A DNA stretch of 6,857 nucleotides, taken from the NCBI GenBank assembly GCA_020028115.1, contig JAHWYA010000092.1, forward strand, positions 1-6,857. Direction: 5' to 3'. A program made the translations under genes and the position numbers. Origin of the DNA: Anaeromyxobacter sp. (GTDB lineage: Bacteria > Myxococcota > Myxococcia > Myxococcales > Anaeromyxobacteraceae). Numbering within the stretch: the stretch's first letter is position 1; each line of letters begins with the position of its first letter. Below the pieces are notes generated by a model. It searched no databases. It saw only the letters and a list, made by a program, of their open reading frames with translations, and was not told the DNA's origin. Of this stretch, positions 1 to 5,438 are shown in pieces.

Positions 1-324
1 CGCGGTCTCTGGCTGAAGCTCGCGCGTCGTTCGCGGATTCGGGTCGTCCGGATCGGAGCGGTGGAATTTGAGGGGGACGCCGTCGACGATAAGGAGGAAG
101 TAATTGCCGCTCTGGTAGAACCGCAGCCACTCGACTTCGTCGGCCAGACGACGGAACGCTGCGCACCCGCGCTCGAATGTGCGGGTCCCGAGGCTCAGGT
201 TCGTCTCGCCCGACTCGGTGTCGTGGAAGTCGAGCGCTTCGCGACGCACTCGGACGAGGACGCTCGCCAGGACCTTGAGGCGGTCGTCCGTGAGCGCGGG
301 GTGAAACTGGCTCGGATCGGTCAT
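1..324 (-). CDS. Hypothetical protein, 3' end beyond the left edge
   Basis: An uninterrupted minus-strand frame begins at ATG 324-322 and runs off the window after 108 codons, so the N-terminus is complete and the C-terminus is missing. The product begins MTDPSQFHPALTDDRLKVLA and contains a basic helical stretch (residues 15-31), then a segment rich in aromatic and hydrophobic residues (about 66-81, including WLRFY and YFLLIV), followed by GVPLKFHRSDPDDP (82-95). No signal peptide or membrane segment is visible, so it is probably cytoplasmic. I do not recognise the family and assign no function. Codon use is less biased to G/C at third positions than in the core genes (for example TTT, CTT, AAA, ACA and CGA occur), which fits an accessory or acquired gene. 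A promoter-like TTGACT/TAGCAT pair lies directly upstream, and no clear Shine-Dalgarno sequence is present. That the frame is a real gene is supported by its length, its protein-like composition and the promoter. Confidence 0.72.
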   Translation of the reverse strand, partial: MTDPSQFHPALTDDRLKVLASVLVRVRREALDFHDTESGETNLSLGTRTFERGCAAFRRLADEVEWLRFYQSGNYFLLIVDGVPLKFHRSDPDDPNPRTTRELQPETA

Positions 325-332
325 GCCCCGGA

Positions 333-360
333 ATGCTAGACTGGCGGCTAGAAAAGTCAA
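333..360 (-). promoter_or_regulatory. Candidate promoter for the left-edge hypothetical gene
   Basis: Read on the minus strand, TTGACT (360-355) and TAGCAT (338-333) are separated by 16 nt. The first matches the sigma-70 -35 consensus TTGACA at five of six bases, and the second matches TATAAT at four of six. Transcription would begin roughly at 325-327, almost on the ATG at 324, so the transcript would be nearly leaderless. The surroundings are more AT-rich than the neighbouring coding DNA. The call rests on sequence match and position only. Confidence 0.5.
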
Positions 361-402
361 CGGGAAATGTAACCGACCGCGCTACCCGCATCGTAACTAG
401 CG

Positions 403-993
403 CTACTCGCACCGATCATTCGGAAGCCGCGGCCGCTTCAACTCGAGGCTCACGAAGAACAGCCGCTCGTCCTCGATCCGCGCGAACCCGCGGTCCCGCA
501 GCGCCCGCTCCAGCTCGAGCCGGGGCATCTGGTCTCGGTAGTACGCCGCTCCGAAGCAGCCGCCCCCGTACTGCTCGATGACGTGCTCGAGCAGCTCCAC
601 CGCCACCCTGAAGAAGTCGTACCCGTCCTCGACCGAGAGCGACGTGAAGTACAGGAGGTCCGACCCGGCGGCGCCCGCGAAGTCCCGGAGCTCCCCCTCC
701 TCGTCGAACAGGATCCGGGTGGTCTCGAGCAGGTCCCCGCTCACCGAGTCGGCGAAGACGATCGGGTCCTGCCCGGCATCCTGAACGGCCGAGTAGCGGA
801 CGAGCCTCCAGGACACGGATGCGATCGCCGACCCAGGTTCGAACTCATCCCCTTCCTCAACCGCCTTCCAGGGGACGAGGAAGGCCTCCACGAAGCGCGC
901 GGCGCCGTCCTCCAGGTCAGGGCGCAGGCCGACGGCGGACGGGCCCAGGACGACCGCGTAGGCGGCAGGGTCGAACGGCACGGCGTCAGGCAT
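403..993 (-). CDS. Hypothetical acidic soluble protein, 196 aa
   Basis: The frame is complete from ATG 993-991 to TAG 405-403. Its protein begins MPDAVPFDPAAYAVVLGPSA. It is acidic, lacks membrane segments or a signal peptide, and reads like a mixed alpha/beta globular domain. Landmarks are FVEAFLVPWKAV (34-45), SWRLVRYS (61-68), the stretch from SDLLYF (111-116) to YDFFRVAVELLEHVIEQYGG (125-144), and a C-terminal helix-strand pair, LERALRDRGFARI followed by LFFVSLELKR. I do not recognise the family. An in-frame ATG at 1074 would add 27 residues, but it lies inside the hairpin that follows the tRNA and the added residues look non-coding, so 993 is preferred. Immediately upstream is a G-run (CGGGGGGCCGC before the ATG) that could act as a poor ribosome-binding site. 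The gene lies 103 nt downstream of the tRNA-Gly 3' end and 78 nt upstream of the left-edge gene, in the same orientation. Confidence 0.75.
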   Translation of the reverse strand: MPDAVPFDPAAYAVVLGPSAVGLRPDLEDGAARFVEAFLVPWKAVEEGDEFEPGSAIASVSWRLVRYSAVQDAGQDPIVFADSVSGDLLETTRILFDEEGELRDFAGAAGSDLLYFTSLSVEDGYDFFRVAVELLEHVIEQYGGGCFGAAYYRDQMPRLELERALRDRGFARIEDERLFFVSLELKRPRLPNDRCE

Positions 994-1026
994 GCGGCCC
1001 CCCGTGAACAGGCCCGGACGCGAAAA

Positions 1027-1049
1027 ACCTTGCCCAGGACCTTGCCCAG
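1027..1049. repeat. Two tandem copies of an 11-nt unit, period 12
   Basis: ACCTTGCCCAG occurs at 1027-1037 and again at 1039-1049, with one base between copies. It lies between the tRNA-proximal hairpin and the start of the 196-aa gene. Two copies are too few to call an array. It may be a replication-slippage duplication in a non-coding spacer or a pair of binding sites for an unknown factor. Confidence 0.6.
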
Positions 1050-1057
1050 AAATGGCC

Positions 1058-1088
1058 GAGGGGTCCCGCCTCATGGGCGGAACCCCTC
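1058..1088 (-). terminator. Hairpin just downstream of tRNA-Gly, probable terminator
   Basis: Arms 1058-1070 and 1076-1088 pair at 12 of 13 positions around a 5-nt loop. The stem starts 8 nt past the encoded CCA of the tRNA, which is where a tRNA terminator is expected. In minus-strand reading the stem is followed by GGCCATTTCT rather than a run of T, so it is not a textbook intrinsic terminator. Such U-poor hairpins are common after genes in GC-rich genomes. It could alternatively help 3' processing. Confidence 0.5.
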
Positions 1089-1096
1089 GTGAAGAC

Positions 1097-1172
1097 TGGA
1101 GCGGGAAACCGGGTTCGAACCGGCGACCCTCAGCTTGGGAAGCTGATGCTCTACCAACTGAGCTATTCCCGC
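1097..1172 (-). tRNA. tRNA-Gly (anticodon CCC), with encoded CCA
   Basis: In minus-strand orientation all cloverleaf parts fit. The acceptor stem GCGGGAA pairs fully with TTCCCGC. The D arm is GCTC-AGTTGGTA-GAGC and the anticodon stem TCAGC pairs with GCTGA. The seven-base loop TTCCCAA gives anticodon CCC. The variable loop is GGGTC, and the T arm is GCCGG-TTCGAAC-CCGGT with one G-T pair. The discriminator is T(U)73, as expected for bacterial tRNA-Gly, followed by an encoded CCA at 1099-1097. The total is 76 nt. It decodes GGG, a relevant codon in this G-rich genome. A hairpin follows at 1058-1088 and a candidate promoter precedes it at 1186-1214. It is divergent from the oxidoreductase gene. 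Confidence 0.97.
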
Positions 1173-1185
1173 GTTACGGCCTCTG

Positions 1186-1214
1186 TTTCTGCCGCGAAGG
1201 GCCCCGTGAGTCAA
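1186..1214 (-). promoter_or_regulatory. Weak candidate promoter for tRNA-Gly
   Basis: On the minus strand, TTGACT (1214-1209) is followed after 17 nt by CAGAAA (1191-1186), about 13 nt before the mature tRNA 5' end at 1172. The -35 matches consensus at five of six bases, but the -10 at only three of six. Position and spacing suit a tRNA promoter. The poor -10 keeps confidence low. Confidence 0.35.
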
Positions 1215-1270
1215 GACGATCCGCGCTGCCGCCCTGCGGCGCCACGCCCGCTGCGGGTCGCCCGCCCGGC

Positions 1271-1279
1271 TGATAGAAC
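1271..1279 (+). promoter_or_regulatory. Extended -10-like element for the oxidoreductase gene
   Basis: TGATAGAAC reads as an extended -10 (TG, one base, then TAGAAC, which matches TATAAT at four of six). It ends 6 nt before the GTG at 1286, so transcription would start at or next to the start codon. No -35 match is visible at the normal spacing, which extended -10 promoters tolerate. No Shine-Dalgarno sequence precedes the GTG, consistent with a leaderless message. Confidence 0.4.
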
Positions 1280-1285
1280 CTGCTC

Positions 1286-1978
1286 GTGACCGACCTCGAG
1301 CGCCGGATCGCGGAGGGTGTCTCGGAGCTTCGCGCGCGCTTCGCGGAGCAGATGAAGGCGACCCCGTCGCTCGCCGACCCGGCGCCCCAGGGCGACGGTC
1401 CGAAGAACCGCCACGGCATGCCGAAGGAGCCGCCCAGCCAGAACGTCCTCGAGAAGGACGAGTGGCCCGTGCTCGATCTGGGGCAGACCCCGGAGATCGC
1501 GACCGACCGCTTCCGCCTCGTTCTCGACGGGGCGGTCGAGAATCCCGTCACGCTTCGGTGGGAGGACCTCCTCGCGCTGCCGCAGGCGGACGAGCAGGCC
1601 GACTTCCACTGCGTCACCGGCTGGTCGATCATCGACCTCGCGTTCCGAGGCGTGCGGTTCGAGACGCTCGCGGCGCTCGCGCGCCCGACCGCCGCGGCGA
1701 CGCACGTCATGACCTACGGCTCGGACGGCTACTCGACGAACCTCCCGCTCTGGGAGGCGCTCAAGCCGGACGTCCTCCTCGTCCACACCGTCGAGGGGAA
1801 GCCGCTCTCGACGCAGCACGGCGGACCCGCCCGCATCGTCGTCCCGCAGCTCTGGGCGTGGAAGGGCGCGAAGTGGGTGAACCGGATCGAGTTCCTCGGC
1901 CACGACCGGCGCGGCTACTGGGAGATCCGCGGATACTCGAACACCGCGCACCCGTGGCGCGACGACCGGATGTGGTGA
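1286..1978 (+). CDS. Sulfite oxidase-like molybdopterin oxidoreductase, 230 aa
   Basis: This is a molybdenum-cofactor enzyme of the sulfite oxidase/YedY (MsrP) superfamily, closest in style to the small cytoplasmic YuiH-like proteins annotated as sulfite oxidase-like oxidoreductases. The start is GTG at 1286, with no clear Shine-Dalgarno. After a helical N-terminus come PKNRHGMPKEPPSQNVLEKDEWPVLDLG-type residues (39-66), typical of this subgroup. The cofactor site follows, with Cys109 in DFHCVTGWS as the expected Mo ligand, then YGSDGYSTNLPL (144-155), HGGPARIVVPQLWAWKGAKW (178-197) and a C-terminal GYWEIRGYSNTAHPW (210-224). There is no Tat signal or membrane segment, so the enzyme is predicted to stay in the cytoplasm, unlike MsrP. 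No MsrQ-type haem membrane partner or cytochrome gene is adjacent. The substrate of this subgroup is not known to me. ATG 1352 is a possible shorter start but would remove part of the helical N-terminus. The gene converges on the zinc-ribbon gene with a 16-nt gap. Confidence 0.93.
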   Translation: MTDLERRIAEGVSELRARFAEQMKATPSLADPAPQGDGPKNRHGMPKEPPSQNVLEKDEWPVLDLGQTPEIATDRFRLVLDGAVENPVTLRWEDLLALPQADEQADFHCVTGWSIIDLAFRGVRFETLAALARPTAAATHVMTYGSDGYSTNLPLWEALKPDVLLVHTVEGKPLSTQHGGPARIVVPQLWAWKGAKWVNRIEFLGHDRRGYWEIRGYSNTAHPWRDDRMW

Positions 1979-1989
1979 TCCTTCGGCTT

Positions 1990-2018
1990 CGCCGCTACTT
2001 CTTCTTCGCGAAGCGGCG
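1990..2018. repeat. Inverted repeat at the convergent gene junction
   Basis: CGCCGCT (1990-1996) and AGCGGCG (2012-2018) are complementary around a 15-nt loop that itself contains the palindrome CTTCGCGAAG. It covers the stop codon of the zinc-ribbon gene and begins 12 nt after the oxidoreductase stop. It could act as a bidirectional terminator, but neither side has a T-run and most of it is codons of the zinc-ribbon tail, so this is a weak call. Confidence 0.3.
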
Positions 2019-2381
2019 GAAGAACGTGACGATCTCGCCCTCCGCGGTCTTCGCGTCGATCTCCGGCGCGGGCTCGTCGGCGTCGCCGTCGACCCAGATC
2101 CCGCCGCACGACTCGCACGTGTCGTAGCTCTCCGTCGCGCGCTTCTCGGCGTTCTCGACGACGACGAGGTCGACGCTGCACGCCGGGCACAGGCCCGTCA
2201 TCTCCTCCGCGTTCACGAACCCCGGGATCGACGAGAGCGCGGGAAGGTTCGCGTGCAGCAGGATCTTGTTCAGGTCCGTCACGTCCGCGACCCAGAGTCC
2301 GCCACAGTCGGCGCAGCGATGAAGGGCACCATTCTCGCGAGCGATCTCCGACAACTCCACGCTGCACCGCGGGCAATCCAT
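1995..2381 (-). CDS. Double zinc-ribbon (zf-TFIIB type) protein, 128 aa
   Basis: The protein contains two tandem zinc ribbons of the zf-TFIIB type found in small bacterial proteins. The first uses CPRC (3-6) and CADCGGLWV (23-31). The second uses CPAC (65-68) and CESCGGIWV (89-97). Each has the CxxC-x(n)-CxxCGGxW signature expected to hold one zinc ion. The two halves look like an internal duplication. The C-terminal tail (98-128) is acidic and then basic, ending FFRRFAKKK. No signal or membrane segment is present. The role is unknown: such domains suggest nucleic-acid or protein binding, but nothing in the context specifies a partner. ATG 2381 is chosen because the first CPRC follows directly and a GAGGAGGA sequence lies 11 nt upstream. 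An ATG at 2438 would add 19 arginine-rich residues of non-coding character. It is transcribed in the direction of hisG, but after a 116-nt gap containing its own promoter. Confidence 0.88.
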   Translation of the reverse strand: MDCPRCSVELSEIARENGALHRCADCGGLWVADVTDLNKILLHANLPALSSIPGFVNAEEMTGLCPACSVDLVVVENAEKRATESYDTCESCGGIWVDGDADEPAPEIDAKTAEGEIVTFFRRFAKKK

Positions 2382-2392
2382 GACGAGTTCGG

Positions 2393-2400
2393 TCCTCCTC
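2393..2400 (-). promoter_or_regulatory. Shine-Dalgarno sequence of the zinc-ribbon gene
   Basis: GAGGAGGA lies 11 nt before ATG 2381. It is the strongest Shine-Dalgarno match in the window, at slightly long spacing, and it supports 2381 over the upstream ATG at 2438. It contrasts with the other genes here, most of which have no comparable site. Confidence 0.55.
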
Positions 2401-2471
2401 GGGACCGTGGGGCGTGACGTTCGGGAACGGGGGATCAAAGCGAAGGGTCGCTTCCGTCGAAATCCGCCGGA

Positions 2472-2501
2472 ATACTAGGCAGAAGCGGCGCTCCCTTTCA
2501 A
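2472..2501 (-). promoter_or_regulatory. Candidate promoter for the zinc-ribbon gene, overlapping the hisG stop
   Basis: TTGAAA (2501-2496) and TAGTAT (2477-2472) are separated by 18 nt on the minus strand. The -35 matches consensus at five of six bases and the -10 at four of six. The -35 overlaps the hisG stop codon (2500-2498). Transcription would start near 2465, giving a leader of about 84 nt that contains the Shine-Dalgarno site. This suggests the zinc-ribbon gene can be expressed independently of the upstream core block. Confidence 0.55.
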
Positions 2502-3157
2502 CGCTGATCGCGGGCGGAGGCGGCGACCGCCTCCCGCAGGGCCCCGATCAGGCGCCGGAGCCGCTCGGCGTGGAGCTTCAGCGCGACCTTGTTCACGACG
2601 AGGCGGGCGGAGACGTCGAGCACTTCCTCCTCGATCACGAGCCCGTTCGCCTCGAGCGTCGCGCCGGTCTCCGTGATGTCCACGATCGCGTCGGAGAGGG
2701 CGAGCGAGGGGGCGACCTCGATGGAGCCGTGCAAGGGGATGATCTCGGCCGGGATCCCCTTCTTCGCGAAGTGGCGCGCCGCGAGCGAGACGTACTTCGT
2801 CGCGACGCGCGGGGCGACGCCGCGGGGGAGCGGCTTGGCCCCCTTCGGCCGGGCGACGATCACGCGGCAGCGCCCGATGCCGAGGTCGAGCGGCTCGTAG
2901 AGGTCCACCGGATCCTCGCGCAGCACGTCGAGCCCGGCGATCCCGACGGCGGCGGCGCCGTGCTCGACGTAGCTCGCGACGTCGGCGGCGCGGATCGAGA
3001 TGAACCGCAGCCCCGCCTCGGGCGCGTCGGCCGCGAGCTTGCGCGTCCCCTCGAGGAGCTTCTTCGGGGACACGCCGAGCGCCCGCTCGAACAGCAGCGA
3101 CGACTCCTCGAGGAGCCGCCCCTTCGGCACCGCCACGGTGATGAGCTCGTTCGTCAT
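2498..3157 (-). CDS. hisG: ATP phosphoribosyltransferase, short form, 219 aa
   Basis: HisG condenses ATP with phosphoribosyl pyrophosphate to give phosphoribosyl-ATP, the first and committed step of histidine synthesis in the cytoplasm. Recognisable parts are the N-terminal ITVAVPKGRLLEES (6-19), the GIAGLDVL segment (72-79), RVATKY (117-122) and the phosphoribosyl-binding motif DAIVDITETGATLEANGL (156-172, TGATL at 164-168). The protein ends soon after this catalytic core, so it is the short form without the C-terminal regulatory domain of the roughly 300-aa enzymes. Short HisG proteins normally work with HisZ, a histidyl-tRNA synthetase-like regulatory subunit. No hisZ or other his gene lies in the window. 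ATG 3157 is the natural start, with GGAG very close upstream. It follows murA by 56 nt in the same orientation, across a GC-rich hairpin. Confidence 0.97.
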   Translation of the reverse strand: MTNELITVAVPKGRLLEESSLLFERALGVSPKKLLEGTRKLAADAPEAGLRFISIRAADVASYVEHGAAAVGIAGLDVLREDPVDLYEPLDLGIGRCRVIVARPKGAKPLPRGVAPRVATKYVSLAARHFAKKGIPAEIIPLHGSIEVAPSLALSDAIVDITETGATLEANGLVIEEEVLDVSARLVVNKVALKLHAERLRRLIGALREAVAASARDQR

Positions 3158-3187
3158 GGCTCCGTCCGACCCTCCGGCGCTGCGGCG

Positions 3188-3210
3188 GCCGGGCGGCCGC
3201 GCGGCCCGGC
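3188..3210. repeat. GC-only inverted repeat between murA and hisG
   Basis: GCCGGGC (3188-3194) and GCCCGGC (3204-3210) form a 7-bp stem around a 9-nt loop. An overlapping 10-nt perfect palindrome, GCCGCGCGGC, spans 3196-3205. It starts 4 nt past the murA stop codon in minus-strand direction and is not followed by a T-run. It could be a U-less terminator, an attenuating structure ahead of hisG or an RNA-stabilising hairpin. The sequence alone does not decide between these. Confidence 0.5.
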
Positions 3211-3213
3211 GGC

Positions 3214-4527
3214 TCACGCCTTCTCCCGGCGGATGCGCGCGCCGAGCGGCGCGAGCTTCGCCTCGATCCGCTCGTAGCCGCGGTCGAGGTGGTAGACGCG
3301 CTGGATCTCCGTCGTCCCCTGCGCGGCGAGGCCGGCGAGGACGAGCGCCGCCGAGGCCCGCAGGTCGGACGCCATCACCGGCGCGCCGGACAGCGACGGG
3401 ACGCCCTTCACGACGGCGGTCTTGCCGTCCACCGCGATGTCCGCGCCGAGCCGCTGGAGCTCCTGCACGTGCATGAACCGGTTCTCGAACACCGTCTCGG
3501 TGATCTTGGAGGAGCCGTCGGCGAGGCAGAGCAGGACCATGAGCTGCGCCTGCATGTCGGTCGGGAAGCCCGGGTGCGGGGCGGTGCGGACGTCGACGGG
3601 GCGCGGACGGCCGTTCCCGATCACCCGGAGACCGCCCACGTCCCCGGACCTCAACTGCCCCGCGGAGCGGGGCTGGGGAGGGGGCTTCACCGGGGCGATC
3701 TCCGCCCCCACCGTGCGCAGCTTCTCGATGAGCGCCTCGAGGTGCTCCGGGATGCAGCCGTTCACCGTGACGTCGCCGCCCGGCAGCGCGCCGGCGACGA
3801 GGAACGTGCCCGCCTCGATCCGGTCCGGGATGACGGTGTGGTCGAGCGGGCGGAGCGACGGGACGCCCTCGATCCGGAGCTCGTCCGTGCCGGCGCCCTC
3901 GATGCGCGCGCCCATCCGCACGAGCGCCGCGGCGAGGTCCGACACCTCCGGCTCCCGCGCGCAGTTCCGGAGCACCGTCCGGCCCTCCGCGAGGGCGGCC
4001 GCCATCATCACGTTCTCCGTCCCCGTGACGGTCTGGCCGTCGAAGGTGAACACCGCGCCGCGCAGGTGGCCGCGCGGCGCGGTCGCCTCGACGTAGCCGT
4101 GCTCGAGCCGGATCTCCGCGCCGAGCGCCGCGAGCCCCTTCAGGTGCTGGTCGATCGGGCGCGCGCCGATGGCGCAGCCGCCGGGGAGCGAGACCCGCGC
4201 CTTGCCCCAGCGGGCGACGAGCGGGCCCAGGACGACGACCGACGCGCGCATCGTCTTCACGAGCTCGTAGGGCGCCTCGGGACGGACCGCGGCGGGCACG
4301 CGGATCGACACGGCGCGCGTGGCGGCGCTCCGCTCGACGGCGCAGCCCATGTGGCCGAGCAGCTTGCCGAGCGTCCGGACGTCCGCGAGATCGGGGACGT
4401 TCGCGACGGCGTGATCGCCCTCCGCGAGGAGGGACGCGGCGATGATGGGGAGGGCGGCGTTCTTCGCGCCCGAGACGTCGACGCTCCCGCGGAGCGGCAC
4501 GCCTCCTTCGACGACGATCTTGTCCAT
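3214..4527 (-). CDS. murA: UDP-N-acetylglucosamine 1-carboxyvinyltransferase, 437 aa
   Basis: MurA transfers enolpyruvate from PEP to UDP-GlcNAc, the first committed cytoplasmic step of peptidoglycan synthesis. Catalytic landmarks are all present: Lys22-Asn23 in SGAKNAALP, the fosfomycin-target Cys118 in [12 protein letters not shown] (Cys115 in E. coli), Arg123, Asp235 in PDRIEAGTF, Asp324 in [13 protein letters not shown] (Asp305 in E. coli), Arg390 in DLRAS and Arg416 in HLDRGYER (Arg397 in E. coli). Cysteine at 118 predicts ordinary fosfomycin sensitivity of the enzyme. The protein is longer than the usual 417-420 residues. Between Asp235 and Asp324 there are 89 residues against 74 in E. 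coli, while Asp324 to Arg390 matches E. coli exactly (66), so about 15 residues are inserted near 281-298. ATG 4527 begins the family-typical MDKIVVEGG. It has no good Shine-Dalgarno, but TAGAAT lies 14 nt upstream, overlapping the prmC stop. Confidence 0.98.
   Translation of the reverse strand: MDKIVVEGGVPLRGSVDVSGAKNAALPIIAASLLAEGDHAVANVPDLADVRTLGKLLGHMGCAVERSAATRAVSIRVPAAVRPEAPYELVKTMRASVVVLGPLVARWGKARVSLPGGCAIGARPIDQHLKGLAALGAEIRLEHGYVEATAPRGHLRGAVFTFDGQTVTGTENVMMAAALAEGRTVLRNCAREPEVSDLAAALVRMGARIEGAGTDELRIEGVPSLRPLDHTVIPDRIEAGTFLVAGALPGGDVTVNGCIPEHLEALIEKLRTVGAEIAPVKPPPQPRSAGQLRSGDVGGLRVIGNGRPRPVDVRTAPHPGFPTDMQAQLMVLLCLADGSSKITETVFENRFMHVQELQRLGADIAVDGKTAVVKGVPSLSGAPVMASDLRASAALVLAGLAAQGTTEIQRVYHLDRGYERIEAKLAPLGARIRREKA
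3634..3687 (-). other. In-frame insertion in murA with a perfect hairpin
   Basis: Codons for about residues 281-298 ([18 protein letters not shown]) have no counterpart in typical MurA, where a short strand and turn links GAEI to the [14 protein letters not shown] segment. The DNA holds GCCCCGC (3657-3663) and GCGGGGC (3667-3673), a perfect 7-bp stem with a 3-nt loop. It uses TTG and AGG codons, which are unusual among the CTC/CGC-rich neighbours. The coordinates are approximate because the precise insertion edges cannot be fixed without an alignment. Confidence 0.7.
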
Positions 4528-4541
4528 GGGAAGGCGCGCGG

Positions 4542-4571
4542 ATTCTACGCCGGGTCCTCGCGGGAGGCCAA
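4542..4571 (-). promoter_or_regulatory. Candidate internal promoter for murA
   Basis: TAGAAT (4547-4542) matches the -10 consensus at five of six bases and includes the prmC stop codon. TTGGCC (4571-4566) lies 18 nt further upstream as a moderate -35 (four of six). Transcription would begin about 7 nt before the murA ATG, a very short leader. The first three bases are constrained as a stop codon, so the match may be partly accidental. Confidence 0.35.
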
Positions 4572-5405
4572 CGTGGCGACCGTGAGCCGGGGGAGGCCGG
4601 CCAGGTCCCTCCGCGCCTCCGCGCGCGCGAACCCCGCCGTGCGGCAGAGCGCCGGCACCGCCTCCACGTGCGACTCGTGCATCTCCAGGCACAGCGTCCC
4701 TCCCGGCCGGAGCCGCGACGCCGCGCCCTCCACGATCCGGCGGAGGAGCGCGAGCCCGTCGGGTCCACCGTCGAGGGCGATGCACGGCTCGCGCCGGACC
4801 TCGCGCGACAGGCCGGCGAGCTCCTTCGTCGGGACGTACGGGGGGTTGGAGACGACGACGTCGAACGGCTCAGCGCCGTGGACGGCGGACCACAGGTCCC
4901 CCGTGGCGAACTCGACCACGGCGCCGAGCGCGGCGGCGTTCTCCCGCGCGAGCGCGAGGGCGCCGTCCGACACGTCGGTCGCGACGACGCGCGCGGCGGG
5001 GCGGGCGAGGGCGAGCGAGATCGCGACGCACCCCGAGCCCGTGCACAGGTCGAGGGCGCGGCCACCCTCCGGGAGCGCGGCGAGCGCCGCCTCGACGAGG
5101 AGCTCCGTCTCGGGCCTCGGCACGAGCACGCGCGGGTCGACGCGGTAGGGCCGCCCGTAGAACTCGCGGCGGCCGACGAGGTAGGCGGTCGGCTCACCCT
5201 CGCCGCGGCGGCGCACGAGCTCCCGGAACCGCGCGAGCTCCGGATCGCCGAGCGGCTTGTCGAAGTCGAGGTAGAGCCGGACTCGGTCGCAGGAGAGGGC
5301 GTGCGCGAGGAGGAGCTCCGCGGTGAGGCGCGGCGCGTCGATCCCCTTCTTCGCGAAGAACTCCTGGGTCCAGGCGAGCAGCCGGAGCGGGGTCCAAGTC
5401 GGCAT
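4545..5405 (-). CDS. prmC: Release factor glutamine N5-methyltransferase, 286 aa
   Basis: PrmC (HemK) transfers a methyl group from S-adenosylmethionine to the glutamine of the GGQ motif in release factors 1 and 2, raising termination efficiency. The N-terminal helical substrate-binding domain (about 1-85) includes [10 protein letters not shown] (28-37) and FDKPL (48-52). The linker contains [10 protein letters not shown] and [12 protein letters not shown] (94-105). The Rossmann methyltransferase domain has the SAM motif [16 protein letters not shown] (119-134), an acidic ATDVS (142-146) and the catalytic NPPY (187-190) that grips the glutamine. Length is normal for the family. ATG 5405 is chosen because the protein then begins at the usual distance from the first helix. 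GTG 5426 would add seven residues and cannot be excluded. Its substrate PrfA is encoded just upstream (97-nt gap), a widely conserved pairing. The gap contains a 9-bp hairpin and long G-runs. murA follows after 17 nt. Confidence 0.97.
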   Translation of the reverse strand: MPTWTPLRLLAWTQEFFAKKGIDAPRLTAELLLAHALSCDRVRLYLDFDKPLGDPELARFRELVRRRGEGEPTAYLVGRREFYGRPYRVDPRVLVPRPETELLVEAALAALPEGGRALDLCTGSGCVAISLALARPAARVVATDVSDGALALARENAAALGAVVEFATGDLWSAVHGAEPFDVVVSNPPYVPTKELAGLSREVRREPCIALDGGPDGLALLRRIVEGAASRLRPGGTLCLEMHESHVEAVPALCRTAGFARAEARRDLAGLPRLTVATLASREDPA

Positions 5406-5438
5406 TCTATCCGGGGGGACGCTCACCTTCGGCTCGCG

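Noticed and set aside
61..339. Plus-strand open frame of 92 codons at the left edge
   Set aside because: It is antisense to the minus-strand frame, which is open for the full 324 nt, has a promoter-like element and reads as a more natural protein. It is still possible but less likely.
835..844. AGGTTCGAAC resembling the tRNA T-loop, considered as an attachment-site remnant
   Set aside because: Only about nine bases match, around the palindrome TTCGAA, and it lies inside the coding region of the 196-aa gene. It is too short to be a duplicated att site.
994..1074. Extended start (ATG 1074) for the 196-aa gene
   Set aside because: The 27 extra residues would be encoded by the tRNA-proximal hairpin and the tandem repeat and look non-coding. 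ATG 993 fits better.
583..1092. Plus-strand open frame of 169 codons opposite the 196-aa gene
   Set aside because: It has shadow-like composition with no family features. The minus-strand frame has a far more protein-like sequence.
3289..5148. Very long plus-strand open frame (619 codons) across murA and prmC
   Set aside because: It lies antisense to two certain genes, and its arginine/aspartate/histidine-rich translation is what the opposite strand of GC-rich codons gives. It has no recognisable domain.
3158..5197. Apparent N-terminal extension of hisG, as if fused to a long upstream domain
   Set aside because: The upstream part is an out-of-frame reading of murA and prmC rich in Arg, Pro and Ser. 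HisG begins normally at ATG 3157.
5406..5426. GTG 5426 as the prmC start
   Set aside because: It adds seven residues beyond the usual family N-terminus without a clearly better ribosome-binding site. It is kept only as an alternative.
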